From contig NW_026515513.1 in assembly GCF_014898815.1 (NCBI RefSeq), forward strand, positions 744,001-808,000: DNA of 64,000 nt. The letters are read 5' to 3'. The notes beneath the pieces were generated by a model, which had not been told where the DNA came from, did not search any database, and saw nothing but the letters and a program-made list of their open reading frames with translations. Positions 47,931 to 59,088 of the stretch are shown in pieces. This stretch comes from Panonychus citri (lineage: Eukaryota > Arthropoda > Arachnida > Trombidiformes > Tetranychidae). The number at the start of each line of letters is the position of its first letter. Positions within the stretch are counted from its first letter, which is position 1. The position numbers and the translations under genes were made by a program.

Positions 47931-49166
47931 ATGTCAATCGGATTGCGATTAGCGTCACGATTGCTTCTCTTTTTCAAGAAACGCTTAATTTCACTATGGA
48001 GCGTTCCTGTAACGAGAGTTTCCCGTTTTTGGTACATCACAAAATTGACCTTGAAGAGTTTATTTTATAATCATCATTTGGACTTTGGTTATGCTGCTGA
48101 TACCCTTTTGGAACCAATTTTCTGGTTCGTTGATCATTTCACCTCTTCCTTGGGACCTTTTTTCGTTAGTATGGTCATCATTTTCTTAACAATTTTCGTG
48201 GTCATCGCTTATGCAATTGGTTTACCTTGGTGGTGGAATCAGAGTGTACCCGTTACTCTATTAGCTTTAACCATTGGAAATTATTTATTAGTCAATGTCA
48301 TTTTCCATTATTACATGGCATTAACTACTCCTCCTGGTCAACCACCTCATGTAAGATTTACCTTAATGGAAAATATTGAATTTTTCTATTCTAAATTAAC
48401 TCTTCTAATAACTTACAGGATCGTTTACTTATTGAAGTCGTTTCGATATGTAAAAAGTGTATGACACCAAAGCCTCCACGAACTCATCATTGTTCAGTCT
48501 GTGATAAATGTATTCTTAAGATGGACCATCACTGTCCATGGCTCAACAATTGTATTGGTCATTTTAACCATCGATTCTTTTTCTCTTTCTGCTTTTTTAC
48601 TTGGCTTGGGACTATTTTCGTTATGATTTTCGGTTCTTTCATCGCATATGAACATTTCTTTCTAACAACTGATGATCATCTCGATGTTTCAATAGAAAAG
48701 GTAATTTTTATCATGCTAACTATCTTTATGATCATTTAATTACAACGTTAATGTTTTACACCCTTAATAATTAATCTCTTCTCATTTGTCTCAGACCAAA
48801 ATCTCTAAGGAAATAACTAAAGATTCCTTATTGGATTCGGTGATAAATAATTTGGCTTCCATGAAAAATGGAGCAATCATATTTGAATTGCTTCTTACTG
48901 TTGGTGTTTTTCTCGCTATCGGTGCTCTTGGTGGTTGGCACGCTAAATTAATCACGAGAGGAGAGACTTGTGTGGAAACTTACATTAATAAAAAGGAGAA
49001 GGAGAAATCACTTAAACAGAATACAAAGTTTATCAATCCCTACGACAAAGGTCCCAGAGAAAATTGGAAAATATTTCTTGGTCTAAATAGATCTGACATA
49101 AGCATTAGACATATTCTATTACCATCTAAACATTTACCACTGGATGATGGACTTCGATCACATTAA
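47931..49166 (+). CDS. ZDHHC16: DHHC palmitoyltransferase ZDHHC16
   Basis: This endoplasmic reticulum enzyme attaches palmitate to cysteines of target proteins. Three exons (47931-48350, 48419-48700, 48795-49166) join in frame to about 357 residues. The protein has an N-terminal amphipathic/basic part, two membrane helices around residues 75-95 and 105-125, and FHYYMALTTPPGQPP just before the cysteine-rich domain. The catalytic domain reads CKKCMTPKPPRTHHCSVCDK, then MDHHCPWLNNCIGHFNHRFF with the DHHC tetrad (here DHHC in MDHHCPW). Two more helices follow, then GGWHAKLITRGET and NPYDKGPRENWKIFLG, all shared with vertebrate ZDHHC16. An in-frame Met at 47865 would add 22 residues; I prefer 47931. 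The 3' end from 49014 on is duplicated at 56134. Confidence 0.92.
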
Positions 49167-49514
49167 CGGAAAAATCAACTCTACGATTCAATTATTAATA
49201 ATTGTGCCATCAATTCACAAGAAAACAAATCTACATGTATAATCAAACCTTTACCATGCCCAATACTTGGCTGTTTTTTATGTAATCAAGTTAATTTTAT
49301 ATAAGTTTATTCTTCTTCCATATTAATTAAAGTTTATGGATTAACAAATTATACTGTGACTTTTTTACTCCAACACGATTTCAATCTAATTTAATCAAAT
49401 TTAATTTCATTAGAGTGGAAAGACATTTCTAATCTGTTAATTGTAAATCTGTTAATCTGTTAATTGTAATTTCTAGTCTATTTCTCTTTTCCATCTTTTT
49501 CCATTTCTTTACAG
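49167..49514. other. Intergenic; part of a duplicated unit
   Basis: Sequence from 49167 to about 49350 is repeated after the second ZDHHC16 tail (split there by the transposon). The stretch AATCTACATGTATAATCAAA around 49230-49249 is the unbroken form of the transposon target site. Confidence 0.75.
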
Positions 49515-50305
49515 CTCCAGAAGAATTAGTCGAGTTACACATTAAACTTCTCAGAAAAAGACGTAAATATATTCAACGGGACAAATGGGAAAGAGCATTA
49601 GTTAAATTTATCTCAGAATATTCTAATGTCGATGCTTAAGAACTCGAAAGATATGGATACAAAAATGTCAATCTCGGTATCAGACTCGCTGCTTTCAAGG
49701 TGAGATTTTAAGCCTTTTTCGTCTCTTTAATTTGGTTATCTGACAATTTATGTGACAAAATTTTTATACCTACTGTTTCACTGTTACTCGTTATTTTAGA
49801 ATCTCCTTGAAGCTCAATTTGATTACAATGCCAAATTTAAAACTGTATCAATGCTATGGAAGCTCAATCTCCGTTTGGCTCCCATAGGAAGGGATATTCA
49901 TGGTAACCAATATTGGTTTCAACTTGATTCTGAATTTTGTTTAAGACTTTACCGCGAAGAGCCGGATGATGAAAAGTCTTGGATTCTTATTTGCAAGTAA
50001 GTTTGAATAGCTTTTGATGTTTAATTGGAACCATTAATTTATTATTCTTTCTTTTTCTTTTTCTTTTCTTCAGAAACAAAGTTGATCTCGAGTTTTTAAT
50101 CTCAAGCCTACAAACACAAACTCTTGACCAACTTAAAGATTCTGCACCAACGGCCGATACGGAGCATAAGGTCCACTTTCTCATTCGACCATAAGCTTAT
50201 TCCCATTGAAGAATTGAATTGAATTTAACTGATTAAATTAAAGATGAAGTGACATTATCTCATGATAATCATCATTCCCTCAGTACATCGAGAAAAGAAC
50301 AGCAA
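49515..50305 (+). pseudogene. RSF1 pseudogene fragment, copy 1
   Basis: This is a near-identical copy of RSF1 exons 2, 3 and the start of exon 4 with the introns between them, so it was copied from DNA. The source is 26210-27027 on the other strand. Lesions are clear. A Trp-Glu pair in VDAWELERYG is replaced by a stop (GCTTAAGAA), a base is lost in the KTGINAMEA region, two bases are lost in QSLRLAP, and about 80 bp are missing from the start of exon 4. Intron sequence is otherwise very close to the source, so the copy is young. It ends next to the 3' end of an opposed receptor pseudogene, at the same junction as the second copy. Confidence 0.93.
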
Positions 50306-50313
50306 TGGACATT

Positions 50314-51552
50314 CGAAAATACTAAACTGAAAATAAGAACCAAAGATGCAATAGATAATCCAGATAATAGAAAATTGAAGGAGTAACAAGATAATGGAGA
50401 GTTATGGGCTCAAATGAAGGGTCGATTTTGAATTCTCTATTAATACATGAAAATGGTGGTTTGTCGATTTTCAAGCATCTAAATCTGATTTTGTACATAA
50501 TTCGATTATATATAAGTCCAGCTTCGAAGCTTTGATAGCTTCGATCAGTTATAATTTTGTTTATTATCGGCTGATTTTTTATTTATTAGAAAATCGATTT
50601 TGATTTGTATAATGGGCTATTATATATGATATGATATAGAGTGTGTATCTAAAGATCCATCCAAACAGCCAGAATTTTTAACTATTTCCAGAGATGGTTG
50701 GTGGTTTATTTCGACCGCTTGGTCAAGCTGCGAAACAGATATTTTTTTCTCAATAGAATCCAGGGTGATTAATTTAGGTGAAAGTTCCCTCGCAGTTGGA
50801 TGGGGGTCGTTTTGTAAATCGGATAAGCATAGAGAAGTTTCTGGAGCGAAAGGTTTATAATCGTACTTGATAATATCCTCAAGTGTCTCTAATTTCAAGT
50901 AATTTATTTGAGCTACTAATCCAGTTTTCAATGACGATGATAGTAATGTACCAAACAATAACAATGAGAACATGAAAAGAACCGAAACTTGGAATAACCC
51001 TGGAGTGAAAATCAGCGGATTGAAATTCTGAAGCAAAATACATTCGATTTGCATCCAGATAACATCAATAATATTGGTTGATGATGTTTTGTGTTTAATG
51101 GCCAAGACGAAAATAAATGGGAAAATGCTGAAGAGACACAATAATGACAACCAGAACCATGGACCAAATTCGAATATGAATCCAAAGAAAGTTGAATAGT
51201 CGACATTGACTTTCAATTTCTTCTTGTAACCCAAATAACAACCATCTTCACCATCCGTCGAAGCCGTTGTCAAATTAATACCAACACAGTCCAAAGTACT
51301 CAAAGGTGTTGGTAAGATAAAATCGACATCACCAACTTGAAGATTGTGTATCGCTTGAGTACATATTCCGTTGTCTGAACATTTAGATCCGATTCGACTA
51401 TCGATAGGTATATATGTTAAATGAATCTTATTGAAAATAGATGCTAATATCTCTAAAACGTAAGGAGCAAAAATACCTTCAATTGTATTAGATTTTGTTA
51501 GATACCAATAAGGAATATAATCCCAAGAACCGACTCTTATCGTAACGTTCAT
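50314..51552 (-). pseudogene. Ionotropic-receptor-like gene, truncated copy 1
   Basis: The first 310 codons (50620-51552) are open. They begin MNVTIRVGSWDYIPYWYL and hold the ligand-binding S1-like lobe. Membrane helices and the pore-like segment follow (FGPWFWLSLLCLF, then VSVLFMFSLLLFGTLLSSSL), and after them the S2-like start LKLETLEDIIKYDYKPFA. A stop at SYHI then cuts the protein. The last third, including the final membrane helix, is still recognisable in 50314-50620 but is out of frame by small indels. Compared with the partial copy at 63622-64000, the break comes from a small deletion in ATATATCTGATAGC. The gene family looks like divergent chemosensory ionotropic receptors, which detect chemicals at the cell surface. 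No signal peptide is visible at the start. Confidence 0.8.
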
Positions 51553-52139
51553 AATTGTAATCGATTGTCAATCAATATTATAATAGCACTGGATAGTAAC
51601 TCAACGATAAAAACTTAAAAACTCAAAATCTGTTAAGAATTACTTTTAATACATGTATTTTTTAAACTTCATTCTAAAACATGATAGCATCAAAGCGTCG
51701 ATTGTCAAAGCTATTTGATCAATGTAAGTTCGTATGTATATTTGTCTTCAAAATTACATTTCTCTTCGTGGGTCCATCTCTCAAGTCATTAGGAATATTT
51801 AATGAATATTGTGTATTAAATTTTGGAATATATCAAGTGGATTCATTAATTTTACAATTTATAAATATATTATTTTATATTTTAATTTTCGCAAGTAATT
51901 AACTAATAGTTTTTACTTTGATTGATAAATTGATAATATCATTTGTCATTAAATGTACAAAATTTGCTTGATACTCTCCATAAATTATTCAGTTCGCTAT
52001 CGGTTTTGACAACTTAAATCGTTTCACTAGTCAAAAGTAGAGATTTTCATATCTCAAAGTAATTATAATTATTAATACTTTGAGATCAATATATTAATAT
52101 CAATATCAATATTTATAATTATTGATCTTGATAAACTAT
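51553..52139. other. Intergenic between receptor copies
   Basis: Very AT-rich. The ORF at 51681-51902 is low-complexity hydrophobic and unsupported. Confidence 0.4.
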
Positions 52140-52240
52140 GAAGGGTAAATAGGTAAATGTTTCGCCAATAGTTCATGTACGAAATCTTTACATTACTTTC
52201 AAATTGATGATGTTGATTATATACACTCATAATCTTTGAC
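52140..52240 (+). pseudogene. Relic of an ionotropic-receptor-like gene
   Basis: About 95 bp match 54715-54812 of the intact plus-strand receptor, including GTTCATGTACGAAATCTTTA and TACATTAC(T/C)TTCAAATTG. It would encode a version of the segment GKCFTNGSCTKSLHYLQIGD. Sequence on either side shows no further similarity by eye. It is a single decayed piece of a fourth or fifth receptor gene of the cluster. Confidence 0.8.
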
Positions 52241-52774
52241 TCGAAATCCAAAAATGAAAATTCAGATTGCCATTCTCTAGGTAATCAATTTCACTTATTA
52301 TTTCATATATTTTGATTGACCTGAGGTCAATCAAGTCGATTTTTAGGCCAATTTAAAAAAAAGGTCCGATTTTTGACCAAAATCGTCAAAAATTAAGTTA
52401 ATTAATTCAACAATTAAAAAAATTTTAATTGACGCACTAATTGTTGATTATCATTGTTGATAGTCGACTTAATCATTTAGTCAAAAAAATTAAATTAAAA
52501 TCTTTTAGAATCATTGAGATGATTAAAATCAAAGATTCGATAATCAAAAACGGACACTAATTATTACTCAACCTAATAATTAACATTACATAGCGATCAA
52601 CTCGTCAAAAGTTTAAGGACGAAAGGCTTTTTGGGTCTAACTTTTTGGTGAAAGGGTCAATTTTATTTTTTTTGGATAGTCCATTGTTCAAGGTTATACA
52701 AAAATACGAATTTAAGGTTCGATTTATCATTATTTCGTTTTTTGGCCTTAAAAATGACCCTCAACAGGAAAAAA
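52241..52774. other. Intergenic, very AT-rich
   Basis: No gene or repeat recognised. Contains short direct and inverted AT-rich motifs only. Confidence 0.4.
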
Positions 52775-54051
52775 TCAACAAAAATCTAATGCATAACTTT
52801 GAACATTCGAAAATATTAAACTGAAAACCATAATTAAAGATGCAATAGATAATCCAGATAGTAGAAAAATGAATGGAGTAACCAGATAATGGAATGTTAT
52901 TGGCTCGAATGAAGGGTCGATTTCGAAGTCTCTATTCATGCATGAGAATGGTACTTTGTCGATTTTCAAGCATCTCAATCTGATTTTGTACATGATTCGA
53001 TTATATATAAGTCCAGCTTCGAAACTTTGATAGCTTCGATTGATTATAATTTTGTTGATTGTTGGTTCGTTATTCTTGTTTATCAAAAACTAGATCTCGA
53101 TTTGTAGACCGGCCAGTTAGATATGTGGAATGGTTCATGATTTTTTGCTAAGAGTTCGTTCAAACAGCCAAAACTTTTCACTACTCCAAGTGCAGGTTGA
53201 TAGTTTATCTCAACAGATTGATCTTCTCTTGGCATCACATAGGTTTTCTCAAAAGAGTCTAAAAGTGTCACTTTAGACAAAATTTTGCGCGCCATTGGAG
53301 ATTTATCGTTCTGAATATCAGGTAAACATTGAGAAATTTCTTGTATGAGTGGTTTATAACCATACTTGATAATGTCTTCAAATGTCTCTAATTTCAAGTA
53401 ATTTATTTGAGCTACTAAACCAGTTTTCAATGACGATGATAATAGTGTACCAAATAATAACAATGAGAACATGAAAAGAACCGAAACTTGAAATGATCCT
53501 GGAATGAAAATCAGCGGATTGAAATTCTGAAACAAAATACATTCGATTTGCATCCAGATAACATCAAAAATATTGATTGATTGTGTTTTGCTTTTAATTG
53601 CCAAAAACAAACTGATTGGAAAAATACCAAGAAGAAACAATAATGATAACCAGAACCATGGACCAAATTCAAATATGAATCCAAAGAAAGTTGAATAATC
53701 GACATTGACTTTCAATTTCTTCTTGTAACCCAAATAACAACCATCTTCACCATCCGTCGAAGCCGTTGTCAAATTAATACCAACACAGTCCAAAGTACTT
53801 AAAGGTGTTGGTAAGATAAAATCGACATCACCAACTTGAAGATTGTGTATCGCTTGGGTACATATTCCGTTGGCTGGACATTTAGATCCTATTCGACTAT
53901 CTATCGCTACAAATGTCAGATTGATCCCATTCAAAGTTGACGATAACGTCTCTAAAACGAAAGGTGCTAGAATACCTTTAATGGTATTAGATTTCGTCAA
54001 GTACCAATAAGGCTTATAATCCCAAGCACCGACTCTTATTGTAAAGACCAT
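52775..54051 (-). CDS. Ionotropic-receptor-like gene, copy 2, one apparent frameshift
   Basis: An open frame from 54051 to 53083 (322 codons) starts MVFTIRVGAWDYKPYWYL. A second frame, 53086-52775, carries the rest. The two join if one T is restored in a run of five T at about 53091-53095, just before codons for LINKN. The paralogs read straight through this point (SIFLINK and IYIFLINK). The joined protein of about 420 residues would have the S1-like lobe with conserved cysteines, FGPWFW at the first membrane helix, a pore/second helix segment, ETFEDIIKYGYKP, and the final helix FIFLLSGLSIASLIMVFSLI. It could be a recent pseudogene, a sequencing error, or a real gene. No signal peptide is visible. 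Part of it is nearly identical to copy 1. Confidence 0.75.
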
Positions 54052-54545
54052 TGTAATATTTTCGAAATAATATTATTGTATCTTTGAATCTAATGTCAGT
54101 GGTAAAAGTTATTAAGTGAATGTGATTGTCTTTTTCTATCTGTAGATATTTTTTCCATGGGCTCATCTTCCAAGTCATTAAAAACTAATCTATCGATATA
54201 ACAAATCTCAGAATATGTATCATGCACGAAATTGATTGTATTTAGAAAATATAGGGAAATATTTTTGCACTCTAGTTGATGAATTTATTATTTTTTGGCT
54301 ACTATCAAGCTCTTACATGGATACATTGTACTAATTAGAAGTTTAAAACTTTAATATACCAAATCAAATGTAATGATATTGATAAACTTTTAGCTGAATA
54401 GCCATGCGAACTTACAAAATTTATTTAGGATCTTATTCATTAGTTACAAAACATTAGCTGTATCATTAAAGTTCTTATCAAATTAATTCTGAGAAACTAA
54501 AATGGTAATTATCAATACCCTTCCTTTCATAGAGTAATTTTATGA
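54052..54545. promoter_or_regulatory. Intergenic region between divergent receptor genes
   Basis: About 490 bp between the starts of copy 2 (-) and the plus-strand receptor gene. AT-rich, no clear TATA box. Confidence 0.35.
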
Positions 54546-55802
54546 ATGTTGATGATGATCCCAATTAGAATTGGTGTCTATAATCTTTCGCAGTTTTGGT
54601 CACTATCAAATTACAATAGTATTGAAGGTCCATTGTCTCCTTACCTTCTAGAGATATTATCATCAACGTTCAATGGTCTTAATCTGACATTCGTACCAAT
54701 CCAAGATGCAATTGGAGGTAAATGTTTCACAAATGGTTCATGTACGAAATCTTTACATTACCTTCAAATTGGTGATGTCGATTATATACTCGCAACATCT
54801 CTTAGTGATTTAGACAGTATTGGTATTAATTTGACATCTGCATCAATCGCAGATGAAGCTGGATGTTATTTAGGACATAAAAAGGAGCTAAAATTTAACA
54901 CTATTCACTCGACATTTTTTGACTTTGTATCTGTATTTGGTCCTTGGTTCTGGTTAACGATATTCTTTCTGATGAGTATCCTAATAAGTATCCTTTATTT
55001 TAAGACCAAGCGATCATCCCCATCAATACATATTAGTGAAATTTTATGGTCACATTTTGAGCTAATTTCCTGTCAAAATTTAAACTCAACGATTTCATCT
55101 CTCAATTTATCTCAATCCCTTTCGCTTATTCTATTTACAATTCTTTTAATTATTGGAATATTTTTTTCTTGTTCATTAAAAACTGATCTAGTAAATTATG
55201 TTGATTATTTACAATTGGAGACACTTGAAGATATTATAAAATATGATTATAATCCTTTTGTCCAGGAAATATCTCAATGCATGATGGAAATTCGGAATGA
55301 CCCACACCAGATATCTCGCACGATCTCAGAAAAATTGTCTGTTTTCAAATGGGACCGAGATAATGATATGTATAAATATATCTCTCAGAAAAAGTTTGTA
55401 GAGATAAACTTCAGACCGATTTTAGAATTATCTAAAAGCTACATTTGCAAATTTGCAAGTAAAGATCAACAAAAAGAGCCGTATGATGTATCCGATGTTT
55501 CAATGTTCAAATCCATTTATATTTTCCTGATCAATAAGCGGAGGCGTGCAAGTTTTAGTCGAATTATATTTCAACGGAGCTATCGTGCATTTGAAGGAGG
55601 TCTTATGTACAATCGGATCGTCTATCAAGTTCGATTGAAATGCTTTGATCTTCATCGAGCACCTTTAACATGTTTGAATCATGAAAACCAAGTCCAAACT
55701 TTAGTCACGCCGATAGAATTGAGTTATCATTCAATTTCATTCCTTTTTCTATTATCAGGTATATTCATCTCGTTTGGTGTCATGTTGTTCGATATTCAGT
55801 AA
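54546..55802 (+). CDS. Ionotropic-receptor-like protein, intact
   Basis: A single-exon gene for 418 residues, the only complete receptor of the cluster inside the window. It begins MLMMIPIRIGVYNLSQFW and lacks an evident signal peptide. The extracellular S1-like lobe has GGKCFTNGSCTKSLHYLQIG and a later cysteine in DEAGCYLGHKK. The first membrane helix follows FGPWFWLTIFFLMSILISIL, and the pore/second helix region includes SLSLILFTILLIIGIFFSCS. S2 starts at QLETLEDIIKYDYNPF and runs through RSYRAFEGGLMYNRIVYQVR. The last helix is SISFLFLLSGIFISFGVMLF. This order matches ionotropic glutamate receptor relatives without the N-terminal domain. The ligand-gripping Arg of true glutamate receptors was not recognised, as is common in chemosensory members. 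It is distant from the minus-strand copies, so the cluster has two lineages. Confidence 0.72.
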   Translation: MLMMIPIRIGVYNLSQFWSLSNYNSIEGPLSPYLLEILSSTFNGLNLTFVPIQDAIGGKCFTNGSCTKSLHYLQIGDVDYILATSLSDLDSIGINLTSASIADEAGCYLGHKKELKFNTIHSTFFDFVSVFGPWFWLTIFFLMSILISILYFKTKRSSPSIHISEILWSHFELISCQNLNSTISSLNLSQSLSLILFTILLIIGIFFSCSLKTDLVNYVDYLQLETLEDIIKYDYNPFVQEISQCMMEIRNDPHQISRTISEKLSVFKWDRDNDMYKYISQKKFVEINFRPILELSKSYICKFASKDQQKEPYDVSDVSMFKSIYIFLINKRRRASFSRIIFQRSYRAFEGGLMYNRIVYQVRLKCFDLHRAPLTCLNHENQVQTLVTPIELSYHSISFLFLLSGIFISFGVMLFDIQ

Positions 55803-56133
55803 ATATAATCATTCTTCTAGATTGTCTAAAAGTCATGGATTAACAGGAATTCTAATTTCTTTCATTGGTTCGTTACTCTCACAATTTCATCTCTCGAACG
55901 ATTGAAGAGAATACAAGTGCATCAAAGCATCATCATGTTTACTTTGTTTTTATTTTATCAATTGTACATAATTCCCATAATATGACAAGTTCAACAATAT
56001 AAACTATTCTTGTCAATGACTCTCAGTTCTCAAGCCTTTTATGAAACAAATATTGTTAATATAACGTAATCGCCCTGTACATTGAAGTGTGAAGGAAAAA
56101 CTTTATTACAATTGTAAAATCAGAAACAAGAAA
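55803..56133. other. Intergenic
   Basis: AT-rich 3' flank of the intact receptor; nothing recognised. Confidence 0.4.
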
Positions 56134-56354
56134 AACAGAATACAAAGTTTATCAATCCCTACGACAAAGGTCCCAGAGAAAATTGGAAAATATTTCTTGG
56201 TCTAAATAGATCGGACATAAGTATTAGACACATTCTATTACCATCTAAACATTTACCACTGGATGATGGACTTCGATCACATTAACGGAAAAATCAACTT
56301 TACGATTCAATTAATTGTGCCATCAATTGACAAGAAAACAAATCTACATGTATA
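56134..56354 (+). pseudogene. Duplicated 3' end of ZDHHC16
   Basis: This copies 49014-49238 with very few differences. It covers the last codons of ZDHHC16 (from QNTKFINPYDK to the stop) and the start of its 3' flank. No other ZDHHC16 exon accompanies it, so it cannot make the enzyme. It ends exactly at the transposon, whose other side (62863 on) continues the same flank. Confidence 0.95.
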
Positions 56355-56383
56355 CCCGGGAATAAAAAAAGCCCATTAAACGC
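56355..56383 (+). repeat. Left terminal inverted repeat
   Basis: It starts CCCGGGAATAAA and ends CATTAAACGC. 22 of 29 positions match the reverse complement of the right end; the blocks CCCGGG and CATTAAACGC are exact. Confidence 0.85.
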
Positions 56384-57177
56384 AAGTTAAATGCTTTAAT
56401 GCAAACGCCATAATTATTCATGTTTTGAATGTAATTAATAGCATAAAATATTGGTAAATAGCATCAAAATTTAGTTGAATATGTCAATATTTGATGTTTC
56501 ACGCGTAGATTTCTTCAGATTTCGTGTTTTCAGTAATGACCAGATAAATAAAATAAGTGTGAATATGTACGGAAAAAGTGAGTCGGAGCATTTAAAAACT
56601 TTAATTCATGCATGAAAATTAATTTCAATTTTCTGAATTTGAGTCGAATTAATCATATTTCATCAAAATAAGCATGATTTCATTGCAAGAATATTTAAAA
56701 TAAATGGTCAAAACAAGAGAATCATGGTTGGTATTGCTTAAACTTTTTTAATTTGAAAATAAAGAAAATTTTAGACTTGTAACATAAATGAAACTTAACA
56801 TTTATACTCTTATTGCGGTATTTTTGCACATATCGTAGATGAAGAGGATACGTTTAGTTAATGTTTGATATAATAATAATTAGTTTTGAAGTTGTAAATG
56901 AATAAAAAAATTGGATATTTGATAATTTTTGATATGAATGATGAATTTCATGTATGAAAAATATTTGTTGATTGGATTTCATGTAAGAATTGGATATGAA
57001 ATATTTGAAAATTAACATTTTGAACTTTGCAGATAAATTTTTGGATAGAGATCATGTATGGAAATGTTTTAGGATTAGATTTCATGAGAGAATTTTAAAT
57101 TTGAGGGATTAGGTGTTAACATTTTGTACTCTGGATTCAGAATGAACAGTTATTATCATATATGGCGCTTGTATTAT
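56384..57177. other. Left non-coding part of the transposon
   Basis: About 800 bp without a gene. It holds copies of the element's TTCATGNATGAA motif at 56605, 56947 and 56978, with weaker ones near 57052 and 57081. A promoter or transposase-binding role for this end is plausible. Confidence 0.6.
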
Positions 57178-58720
57178 TCAGGTGATGGTTCTTTTGATAG
57201 CAGTGAAATCATCATCTGATTCTGGATCTGGCATGTTGTTTATGCATATAGTTGCGGCTGACAATGGCAGATCTGATAAACTTTGATCTTTCATGGATGA
57301 ATGATACTTGCTAACGTATTTTACTTGAGTTTGATCCAAATTTATCGTCATTGGTATTCCAAGTTCACGCTGCTTTTGAGCTAAGAGCTCGCGCTGAGCT
57401 TTAAGTCTCAACTCTTCTTCTAAAAGTTCTTTCTGTTTTCTTGTATGTTCAGCTCTTTCAAAAGCTTTCCGCTGATTTTCATCCATGATAGTGCCACTTT
57501 CAGTTTGTCTTTGTTTTTCTTGTTCATCTTGTTTTTCTTTTTCACATCTTTTCTCTTCTTGTAGTTTCTTTTCCTCTTCATCCTTTTGCCTCTTTTTATG
57601 CTCTTTTTGCAGTTTTCGCATATTTTCTTCCTCTTCTTTTTCTTTTCTTTCTTTTTCCCTGGACCGCTCTTCACTTGTAGATACTTGGTTTTGCACCTCA
57701 CTTTCACTTTTATCTTCATTTTCATCCATGACGAAGTTTGTTTCATTTATGGGAAGATCTAAATCCCATGGTGATCTGATATCTCTGGTAGCCTGGTTGA
57801 TAGCGTCTTGTACGAACCATTTCCAATTGTTTCCGTCAAGAAACTTTCTTGTAAACACTTTCAAACAGTCTGAAAAAGAAAAACAAGTGAGAATCATGTA
57901 TGCAAATCGAATGATAGCGAAATTTACCTCTGAGCCGCTGTTCTTCATATTGTGGTAACTCATTACATCTATCTTTTTTCCTGTTTGTTGTTTTCGGGCC
58001 AACTAAATAGCGAGAAATAAAGTTTCTACTCCATAACAATCGGCCGATTTCAGTTGCAAGTTTACGTGGCTTTACAATGGAACCAAAATAAATATCTTTC
58101 AACTTTGACAATCTTTCCTTGGTCAGGTCATTTACTTTGAAATTTCTGACAGTTTTTCTCCACTGTTCATGCATGGAAAAACAATATTATTAGTTTGTTG
58201 CCTGACTTTCATGCGTGAAAACTACTTACCCCATCATTTTCACGTTTCTTTTTGATTGCCTCTACAATTTCATCTTCTGCGATTTTCTTTGAATCTTTTG
58301 GCATTTTTTCTTCTTTTACGTTTTTTCCTAACTTTTTCTCGATTTTTTCAACTGATTTCAATATTTTATACATGATTTTTCTGTTTTGTGATAGTTCTTT
58401 GAGTATCTGGTCATCTGAATTGGTATCTTTTTTCCTACTTTTGCTTTTCGAAACACTTTCATCTATGAAAAATGAATGAGAAAAAAAAGAATTACGAATT
58501 GACCATAAATTTTGAAAACATACCTGAATCATAATCTGAAGATGAGGACGCAATTGAATAAGTAGACGGAGAACTCTCTGAATCTAATAAAAGAATCATG
58601 ATTAATAAAAAAAAGTAAAATTCAGGCAACAAATGAATAAAATTTACCTGATGATAATTGCTCTGTTTCCAACTTCCGCTTCTTTGCATGAGATACTTTT
58701 GCATTTTTAACTTTTGCCAT
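57178..58720 (-). CDS. Transposon accessory protein X, BEN-like, coiled coil
   Basis: Five exons (58648-58720, 58524-58583, 58230-58462, 57928-58163, 57178-57869) join to about 430 residues. The N-terminus is basic (MAKVKNAKVSHAKKRKLE), likely for nuclear entry, followed by a Ser-rich part and a Lys-rich helix (ILKELSQNRKIMYKILKSVE). The conserved core runs over exons 4-5: NDLTKERLSKLKDIYF, then KPRKLATEIGRLLWSRNFIS, YLVGPK, and EEQRLRDCLKVFTRKF followed by WKWFVQDAINQATRD. This pattern resembles BEN domains, which bind DNA, often palindromic sites; that assignment is inference. A long Glu/Lys coiled coil follows (EKERKEKEEEENMRKLQKE onward). Several element motifs overlap or adjoin its splice sites. 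Its core is homologous to that of protein Y. Confidence 0.72.
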
Positions 58721-59088
58721 TTTAAACTGATATTCACGAATGTTTTGAACAAGATTGTCACAAATTAACAAAAATACTATCACAATTTTATTGTTGACAA
58801 AACTAATTAACAAATTTAATAAATGAATTTATAATTAAACAAAATAAATCAATATGAAAATGGCGACTTCCGATTTCTTTTGATTGATTTCAAGAAAGGA
58901 ACACATGTTTTTTGCGCATGCTTAGTAGTGATATTGATCTGCGCATGACTGATAAACATACATGAATAATTCATTCATGTATGATAATAAAGAAAGTAAG
59001 GTTATTCCGATATTAACGCCAATACATGGATGAAATTAACCAGTTCATATTTTCATCCATGAGTTTTCAATTTATTACTGATTTTCAT
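58721..59088. other. Spacer between transposon accessory genes
   Basis: AT-rich spacer with motif copies near 58974, 59022 and 59052. It should contain the promoter of gene X. Confidence 0.45.

Noticed and set aside
51012..51206. Small ORFs within the receptor genes in other frames
   Set aside because: Shadows of the receptor coding sequence; the receptor frame carries the conserved motifs.
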